This document shows, one piece after another, positions 58,834 to 64,000 of a stretch of DNA of 64,000 nt (positions are counted from its first letter, which is position 1; each line of letters starts with the position of its first letter). Made by a program: the position numbers and the translations under genes. The notes below the pieces were generated by a model. That model worked only from the letters and a program-made list of their open reading frames with translations, had not been told where the DNA came from and made no database searches. The stretch comes from Bacillus sp. Bos-x628 (GTDB lineage: Bacteria > Bacillota > Bacilli > Bacillales > Bacillaceae), in the NCBI RefSeq assembly GCF_040500475.1, contig NZ_CP159358.1:3038001-3102000 (forward strand). Reading direction: 5' to 3'.

Positions 58834-59471
58834 CTGATCGTCTGCTCCATTGGCCAGATCACTTTGTATCCTTTTGCACGAATGATTCTTGTCACATGAT
58901 CTGCATGAATGGTTCTAAGGCGGAATACGAGCACTTTAGATGCCTCGTTTGCATGCGGATATACAAGTACGCTTAATATCTGAATATGATGCTCTTTTAA
59001 AATGGCCGTAATGTCTGCCAGCCCTTCCGTCATTTGCTCCACTTCAATCTCTAAGTGTGATCCCGGTTTGTCTGCACCTGTCAGTCTGACAAAGGTACGA
59101 AGTAAATCCGTTTTTGTGATAATTCCTACAAGTTTGCCGCGTCTCACAACGGGAAGGCAGCCAATTCCATGTTCAAGGAAGACATTCGAAATTTCCTCGA
59201 CGAAATCAAGCGGGTGAGCCGTGACCGTTTCGAGCACCATAATCTCTTCAACCGGTTGCTGAATAAAAAGCTGCCTTTTTTCTGTTTCAAAAATACTTGG
59301 ACTGGCATTTTTAATATCCCGATCTGTTACCATCCCAATGACAGAACCTTGATCAGATACGATTGGAATATGCCGAACGTGATGTGCTCTCATTTTTTGA
59401 ATGGCTTCTTCAATCGTATCGGTTTTTCGCAATGTGATCACATTGCGCTGCATAATTTGTTCAATCATCAT
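58830..59471 (-). CDS. acuB: CBS-domain protein AcuB
   Basis: 213 residues from the first of two ATGs (MMIEQIMQRNVITL) behind AAAGGGG. Two CBS motifs (about 5-60 and 75-130; HHVRHIPIVSDQGSVIGMVTDRD and GIGCLPVVRRGKLVGIITKTDLL) followed by an ACT-like C-terminal domain. Likely senses an adenine nucleotide; its exact role in the acetate system is unsettled. Confidence 0.93.
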   Translation of the reverse strand: MMIEQIMQRNVITLRKTDTIEEAIQKMRAHHVRHIPIVSDQGSVIGMVTDRDIKNASPSIFETEKRQLFIQQPVEEIMVLETVTAHPLDFVEEISNVFLEHGIGCLPVVRRGKLVGIITKTDLLRTFVRLTGADKPGSHLEIEVEQMTEGLADITAILKEHHIQILSVLVYPHANEASKVLVFRLRTIHADHVTRIIRAKGYKVIWPMEQTIR

Positions 59472-59508
59472 GTTTACCAATCCCCTTTGCCAAAAAACGA
59501 ATGGAATG

Positions 59509-60141
59509 TTAATACATAAAGCGTTGATGGAAGCGAAGACGATCAAACTGTTCGATCGATTCAGGACTTACCTTACTGCCGATCCTTGCCATCAAGCAAT
59601 TGGCTGGATGAGAGCTGATTTCCGGATCGTCGGTTGCAAACCAAACAAGACCTCCTGCATTCATCATTTTCTCCATCATTTTTCGATATTCCCAGACGTT
59701 TTTCTTTGTCCCCTTTAAATCCCAATGCCAGTAATACTCGGTTGTCATAATGATGTAGTTCTCCATTTGCTCATCCATCATGCTCACATCAAGTAAATGC
59801 TTGCCTAATGAATACCCTCTAAAAGGAGGTGTGACCTCAATCGCACCAAGCTCAATTAAATTCTCCATATTGCCTTCTGACCAACGCTCAAGCGGATCAG
59901 GATACAAAAACGTCACATAGCCAACGACAAGCTTGTCATCTCTCGCAATGATAATGCGTCCTTCGGGAAGATCTGCTATTTCAACAAGTGCTTGTTTCTG
60001 TTCCTCAGGCGTGCGAAATGCCGTTAGCCCCTCATGAAACGTATAGTTCGCAAGCTCTGATGCAGGTACTGGTCCTTCAATCAGGATAGAACCTGTTTCT
60101 CGTTCAATTGTTTTTGAATAATAAGTTTTAGGATGATCCAC
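59509..60141 (-). CDS. acuA: Protein acetyltransferase AcuA (acts on AcsA)
   Basis: 210 residues from GTG (MDHPKTYYSKTIERETGSIL) behind GAGGCGGTGG. GNAT domain: IIIARDDKLVVGYVTFL, IELGAIEVTPPFRGYSLGKHLL (acetyl-CoA loop) and YWHWDLKG. Acetylates the active-site lysine of acetyl-CoA synthetase, switching it off. First gene of acuABC and divergent from its target acsA. Confidence 0.95.
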   Translation of the reverse strand: MDHPKTYYSKTIERETGSILIEGPVPASELANYTFHEGLTAFRTPEEQKQALVEIADLPEGRIIIARDDKLVVGYVTFLYPDPLERWSEGNMENLIELGAIEVTPPFRGYSLGKHLLDVSMMDEQMENYIIMTTEYYWHWDLKGTKKNVWEYRKMMEKMMNAGGLVWFATDDPEISSHPANCLMARIGSKVSPESIEQFDRLRFHQRFMY

Positions 60142-60200
60142 GTATCCACCGCCTCAAATTCTAGTGAGTCGTTTCTATTTTATCTTAAATCTTGCAGAAA

Positions 60201-60214
60201 TTAAAACGGTTTCA
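60201..60214 (-). promoter_or_regulatory. cre box in the acuA-acsA region
   Basis: TGAAACCGTTTTAA on the minus strand matches the cre consensus at 13 of 14 positions; it is closer to acuA. Confidence 0.75.
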
Positions 60215-60232
60215 TTACAAGTTTTTTAAAAA

Positions 60233-60281
60233 TTGAGAAAAAAATTCATCTATACTATAATGGTCATTGTAAACGTATGCA
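60233..60281 (+). promoter_or_regulatory. acsA promoter with cre box at the start site
   Basis: -35 TTGAGA (60233-60238), 17-base spacer, -10 TATAAT (60256-60261). TGTAAACGTATGCA (60268-60281) matches the cre consensus at 12 of 14 and covers the predicted transcription start. Confidence 0.8.
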
Positions 60282-60296
60282 AAGGGGGACTGTTTG

Positions 60297-62021
60297 ATGA
60301 AAGTCGAAACGCTACCATCAGTAAAAGGGGACTATCATTTAAAAGATTATGAAAAGGCATACAAAGAATTTAAATGGGAGGAAGCGAGAAAAAATTTCTC
60401 CTGGTATGAAACTGGAAAAGTAAATGCAGCATATGAAGCAATTGACAGACATGTGGACTCATTTCGGAAGAACAAGGTGGCGCTTCACTACAGAGATGCA
60501 CAGCGAGATGAAAAGTATACGTTCTGGGATATGAAAGTAAACACAAACAAAGCGGGAAATATTCTAAGGGAAGAAGCACATGTTCAAAAAGGTGATCGAG
60601 TCTTTATCTTTATGCCAAGATCTCCTGAGCTCTATTTTATTTTGCTCGGCGCAGTCAAAATTGGTGCAATCGTCGGTCCATTATTTGAAGCATTTATGGA
60701 AGGTGCAGTCAAAGATCGTCTAGAGAACAGTGAAGCAAAGGTGATTGTCACAACACCTGACCTGTTAGAGCGAATTCCATTTGCGGAGCTACCAATGCTT
60801 GAATCGGTCGTCATTGTCGGTGGTGAGCCTGAAGCCATTGATGGTGTGCGTACCATTTATTATGAAGAGGCATTTCAGCAGGCGTCAAAGGAACTCGAGA
60901 TTGAATGGGTGGATGAAAAAGACGGGTTCCTGCTTCATTATACATCAGGTTCAACTGGTACGCCAAAAGGTGTTTTACATGTCCATGGAGCTATGGTGCA
61001 GCAAGGCCAGACCGGAAAATGGGTGCTTGACCTGAAGGAAGAAGACGTCTACTGGTGTACAGCAGATCCAGGTTGGGTAACAGGTACGGTTTACGGAATC
61101 TTTTCACCATGGTTAAATGGTGCAACAAATGTCATTTTAGGTGGACGGTTTAATCCTGAAACTTGGTATGAAACCATTGAATCACTAGGCGTGACGGTTT
61201 GGTATAGTGCACCAACAGCTTTCCGAATGTTGATGGGAGCTGGTGATGATCTTATCCAAAAATATGATCTTCGCTCACTTAGACATATATTAAGTGTAGG
61301 AGAACCTCTCAATCCGGAAGTAATTCGCTGGGGAGATGCTGTTTTTGCTAAGCGTATTCACGACACGTGGTGGATGACAGAAACAGGTGCACAGCTCATT
61401 TGCAATTATCCATGCATGGACATTAAGCCAGGTTCTATGGGAAAACCGATTCCAGGTGTGCAAGCAGCGATTGTGGATCATGCAGGGAATGAACTTCCTC
61501 CGTACCGGATGGGGAATCTTGCGATAAAAAAAGGATGGCCGTCCATGATGCATGCGATCTGGAACAATCCTGAAAAATATGAATCTTACTTTATGCCGGG
61601 AGATTGGTATGTTTCAGGGGATTCAGCTTATATGGACGAAGATGGTTACTTTTGGTTCCAGGGACGTGTAGACGATGTCATCATGACATCAGGAGAGCGA
61701 GTCGGCCCATTTGAAGTAGAGAGTAAACTGGTCGAACATCCGGCGATCGCAGAAGCAGGTGTCATTGGGAAGCCAGACCCTGTCCGCGGTGAAATCATTA
61801 AAGCATTTATCGCTCTTCGAAGCGGCTATGAGGCAACAGATGAGCTGAAAGAAGAGATTAGAACCTTCGTGAAAAAAGGACTGGCGGCACATGCGGCTCC
61901 GAGAGAAATCGAGTTTAAAGACAAACTGCCAAAAACACGAAGCGGGAAAATTATGAGACGTGTGCTGAAAGCGTGGGAGCTGAATTTACCTGCTGGCGAC
62001 CTTTCAACAATGGAAGATTAA
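60297..62021 (+). CDS. acsA: Acetyl-CoA synthetase
   Basis: 574 residues from the ATG 9 bases after AAGGGGG (a TTG three bases earlier is in frame). ANL-family adenylating enzyme: AMP-binding P-loop HYTSGSTGTPKGV near residue 215, WWMTETG motif, GDSAYMDEDGYFWFQGRVDD hinge and C-terminal PKTRSGKIMRRVL containing the lysine acetylated by AcuA. Converts acetate to acetyl-CoA. Confidence 0.97.
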   Translation: MKVETLPSVKGDYHLKDYEKAYKEFKWEEARKNFSWYETGKVNAAYEAIDRHVDSFRKNKVALHYRDAQRDEKYTFWDMKVNTNKAGNILREEAHVQKGDRVFIFMPRSPELYFILLGAVKIGAIVGPLFEAFMEGAVKDRLENSEAKVIVTTPDLLERIPFAELPMLESVVIVGGEPEAIDGVRTIYYEEAFQQASKELEIEWVDEKDGFLLHYTSGSTGTPKGVLHVHGAMVQQGQTGKWVLDLKEEDVYWCTADPGWVTGTVYGIFSPWLNGATNVILGGRFNPETWYETIESLGVTVWYSAPTAFRMLMGAGDDLIQKYDLRSLRHILSVGEPLNPEVIRWGDAVFAKRIHDTWWMTETGAQLICNYPCMDIKPGSMGKPIPGVQAAIVDHAGNELPPYRMGNLAIKKGWPSMMHAIWNNPEKYESYFMPGDWYVSGDSAYMDEDGYFWFQGRVDDVIMTSGERVGPFEVESKLVEHPAIAEAGVIGKPDPVRGEIIKAFIALRSGYEATDELKEEIRTFVKKGLAAHAAPREIEFKDKLPKTRSGKIMRRVLKAWELNLPAGDLSTMED

Positions 62022-62109
62022 TCTCTTCGCCAGTTGACTTGATATCAAAAGTATGTTAAAAATGACTTTAGTTGAATATAAAAAGGTTTTGACTGAGATA
62101 CAGTAGAAT

Positions 62110-62346
62110 GATCTTTCCCTGTCCAAGAGAACTGGCGGTTGGTGCGAGCCAGTACAAAGAGATATTCGAATTACCCTCACGAACCGCTTTTACGAAAAGG
62201 AGCAAAGAGTCTCTCTGATTAGTGAAAGAACGGATACGTCCGTTATCAGTTTAAGTGAAGAGGCCTTTTTCGTTTTATAATGGTCTTTTAAGCAGGGTGG
62301 TACCGCGATTTATATCGTCCCTTCGTTCATTCGAAGGGGCGTTTTT
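62110..62346 (+). promoter_or_regulatory. Tyrosine T-box riboswitch
   Basis: T-box motif CAGGGTGGTACCGCG at 62293-62307; specifier codon TAC (Tyr) at 62172-62174 in GAATTACCCTCACGAA. The terminator stem CGTCCCTTCG/CGAAGGGGCG with a T run ends at 62346. Left boundary approximate. A candidate promoter, TTGACT and TAAAAA spaced 17, lies near 62035-62063. Confidence 0.94.
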
Positions 62347-62359
62347 TATGTTGAAATGA

Positions 62360-63646
<1,287 letters not shown>

Positions 63647-63654
63647 GAATGTGT

Positions 63655-63688
63655 GCAGCCGGTTTGCGAAAAACCGGCTGCTTTTTTT
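63655..63688 (+). terminator. Terminator of tyrS
   Basis: GCAGCCGGTTT pairs perfectly with AAACCGGCTGC, 5-base loop, seven T. Confidence 0.92.
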
Positions 63689-63721
63689 ATGCAAATTGAG
63701 AGATGAGAGCCCTCATAGATC

Positions 63722-63736
63722 CTAACAGACTGTTAG
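63722..63736. repeat. 15-bp perfect palindrome in the tyrS downstream gap
   Basis: CTAACAGACTGTTAG: 7-base arms around one base, in an otherwise non-coding 215-base gap. Size and symmetry suit a protein-binding site. Confidence 0.4.
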
Positions 63737-63903
63737 AAGAGAGGTTGTCTAGTTTTTTGGTATTGGCCTCTGCGAAAGTCAAAGGTGCTTTTTTATTATT
63801 TAATGTCTATAAAATGATTGGACAAACAGTGCCTTGTTCACTTTTCTGTCATATTTTTCTTGATTAAAATAAAGACGGACAAGATAAATAAGGGGGAATG
63901 AAC

Positions 63904-64000
63904 GTGTCACTATTAATGAAAAGGAGTTTGCAGATTCTCGTTGCATTTGCATTGGTAGTTGGTTCAATGGTTTTTATCCAGCCGAAAGAGGTCAAAGCGG
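63904..64000 (+). CDS. N-terminus of a secreted protein (cut by window end)
   Basis: GTG follows AAGGGGG by 7 bases; an in-frame ATG at 63898 is too close to that site. The 32 visible residues are a classical Sec signal peptide: basic start with KR, hydrophobic core LQILVAFALVVGSMVF, and a likely signal peptidase site after VKA. The mature protein lies beyond the window, so no function can be given. Confidence 0.7.
   Translation, partial: MSLLMKRSLQILVAFALVVGSMVFIQPKEVKA

Overview
The window is a low-GC Firmicute chromosome segment. Gene content and order match the ytoA to tyrS part of the Bacillus subtilis chromosome, and the sequence looks like a close relative in the B. pumilus / B. subtilis neighbourhood (inferred from remembered gene order and protein similarity; no search was run). 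There is no phage, insertion sequence, CRISPR array, rRNA or tRNA gene. Almost every gene has a strong Shine-Dalgarno site. TTG and GTG starts are common, and Rho-independent terminators are easy to read.

Layout. 1-5.1 kb: 3' part of asnB, then ytoA, ytpA, ytpB and the tRNA wobble-uridine pair ytqB-ytqA. 5.2-8.2 kb: ytzC and a shortened ytr operon (small membrane peptide, YtrA regulator, one ABC ATPase, one permease) behind an intact YtrA operator. 8.2-12.6 kb: yttA, ytvB, and leuS behind a leucine T-box. 12.7-26.8 kb is the most variable part: ytaP, a frameshifted epimerase/uronate-dehydrogenase-like pseudogene, and rhamnogalacturonan genes (ytcP-ytcQ, ytdP, yteP-R-S-T-U), with the unrelated ytbE-ytbD/ytcD oxidoreductase-efflux-regulator module set among them. 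26.9-36 kb: ytwF, cse60, ytfP, the flippase ytgP, ytzG, ytzE, pbuO, pepV, ytkP. 36-48.6 kb: ytlPQR, ytmP/ytzH, trmB, ytnP, malS, ytzB, ytoP, ytoQ, a PfoR-type membrane protein, ytpPQR. 48.8-64 kb: sftA, murC, ytxGHJ, aroA, ccpA, the acuABC/acsA divergon, tyrS behind a tyrosine T-box, and the start of a secreted protein.

How the parts work together. The yte/ytc genes encode an importer (YtcQ lipoprotein, YtcP and YteP permeases), a cytoplasmic unsaturated rhamnogalacturonyl hydrolase (YteR) and helper proteins under the membrane-bound AraC-type regulator YtdP. A good cre box precedes ytcP, and CcpA itself is encoded 42 kb away in the same window. The acetate module pairs acetyl-CoA synthetase with its acetyltransferase (AcuA) and deacetylase (AcuC), with two cre boxes in the shared intergenic region. 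murC and ytgP contribute to the peptidoglycan pathway, and sftA clears DNA from the septum.

No clearly new multi-gene system was found. The best leads are regulatory: a convergent ytmP/ytzH pair whose terminators each lie beyond the partner gene, so each mRNA should be antisense to the other; a cre box over the -35 of ccpA; 10-bp direct repeats upstream of yteP that look like a YtdP operator; palindromes between ytbD and ytcD; a hairpin covering the malS ribosome binding site; and a long structured murC leader.
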